NCBI GenBank assembly: GCA_910584435.1
Contig: CAJUAP010000024.1
Coordinates: forward strand, 1-63,376
DNA length: 63,376 nucleotides
From: an uncultured Acetatifactor sp.
GTDB lineage: Bacteria > Bacillota > Clostridia > Lachnospirales > Lachnospiraceae
Reading direction: 5' to 3'
How positions within the stretch are numbered: the stretch's first letter is position 1; the number at the start of each line of letters is the position of its first letter. The notes beneath the pieces are model-generated. The model worked only from the letters and a program-made list of their open reading frames with translations, did no database searches and was not told the DNA's origin. Below, in pieces: positions 62,895-63,376 of this stretch. Position numbers and translations under genes: made by a program.

Positions 62895-63376
62895 TTTCTT
62901 TACCTAACAATTCTTTCATTTCATCAACATCATCTTTTGCATCTTTATACGACGAATATGGATATTCTAATATAACATTTCCTTCATAATTGTCCTCTAT
63001 TAATATGTTCAAAAATCTTTCTACTATATCTTTCGATTCATTCATCCGGGCATACCGCTTACTTCGGACATAACCTCTTAAATGTACATGATTTATTCTT
63101 AAATCAGACAATTTTGATAAATTCTCATTCATAATTCTCATATAGTGGCTTATATCAATTGTTAAACCTGTTTGCTTTCCCACACCATACAAATCCATCT
63201 GATCCATAAACGCCTTACTTGTAGCTTCAAACATAATATCCGTCTTAATCAATTGAATGCTTTTTAATACTTTCTCAATACTTTCCTTTCGCACTAAACA
63301 ATCAAATGGATGCACTATAACCTTCTTGATATCTAACTGAGATGCCAAAAACCTCGCAGCAATTGCAATTTTATTT
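62878..63376 (-). CDS. TIM-barrel sugar isomerase/epimerase-like protein (5' end outside window)
   Basis: C-terminal ~165 residues of an AP-endonuclease-2/xylose-isomerase-like barrel. The frame is open to the window end (NKIAIAARFLASQLDIKKVI). Metal-site strands are readable: VIVHPFD, IMFEATSKAF, LTIDISHYMRI, NHVHLRGYV and NVILEYPYSSYKD. Members act on sugars, inositols or hydroxypyruvate-type substrates; the reaction here is unknown. Its stop lies inside the Sir2-like gene, so the two are translationally coupled. Confidence 0.75.
   Translation of the reverse strand, partial: NKIAIAARFLASQLDIKKVIVHPFDCLVRKESIEKVLKSIQLIKTDIMFEATSKAFMDQMDLYGVGKQTGLTIDISHYMRIMNENLSKLSDLRINHVHLRGYVRSKRYARMNESKDIVERFLNILIEDNYEGNVILEYPYSSYKDAKDDVDEMKELLGKENELLF

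Overview
The window looks like chromosomal DNA of a low-to-mid GC Clostridia, most likely a Lachnospiraceae gut commensal. The evidence is consensus AGGAGG ribosome-binding sites, TTGACA-17-TATAAT promoters, a zinc-type L33, a FabT/FabK type II fatty-acid operon and many intrinsic terminators. Family level is as far as the sequence lets me go. Gene density is high and most of the window is transcribed on the minus strand.

Layout. 1-7.3 kb is the classic rpmG-secE-nusG / rplK-rplA / rplJ-rplL / rpoB block with an L10 leader. rpoB runs off the left edge. 7.3-18 kb holds a FliD-like protein, an Xre regulator, a double-receiver hybrid kinase, an rRNA-type methyltransferase, a KdpDE-like pair, an ECF sigma/anti-sigma pair and a cardiolipin synthase. 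18-26.8 kb is a fatty-acid operon (acpP-fabK-fabD-fabG-fabF-fabZ-accDA-fabH-fabT) behind a strong promoter with two tandem FabT boxes. 27-42 kb carries a c-di-GMP phosphodiesterase coupled to a GH28-like enzyme, a soluble zinc-binding chemoreceptor, an O-antigen-ligase-like membrane protein, a DUF2264 protein, and a sugar-acid unit (IlvD/Edd dehydratase, GntP permease, FadR-type regulator). 42-54 kb has plsC, a two-gene BcgI-like restriction-modification system, TrkA/TrkH, an NlpC/P60 hydrolase, asnS and a trigger-factor-like lipoprotein. 54.2-63.4 kb is an accessory cluster, increasingly AT-rich to the right: TIM-barrel enzyme, Sir2-like protein, HExxH protease, HPr-kinase-like protein, two overlapping ABC exporters, an S24/S26-type peptidase, a nucleotidyltransferase with a C-terminal beta-rich domain, and the tail of a dead ABC transporter. 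It resembles the tailoring, export and processing half of a ribosomal peptide cluster. Its first genes lie beyond the right edge.

The most unusual observations are (i) that accessory cluster with its degenerate sirtuin; (ii) a family of structured intercistronic elements, four copies at 21.6, 23.6, 39.3 and 39.4 kb, whose stems differ in sequence but keep pairing, three of them joined directly to the ribosome-binding site of the next gene; (iii) several minisatellites in regulatory spacers, including a 17-bp array that begins with an operator-like palindrome and a 30-bp array between trkA and trkH that reads as a decapeptide repeat; and (iv) a roughly 147-nt rod-like inverted repeat at 37.3 kb that may be a structured RNA.
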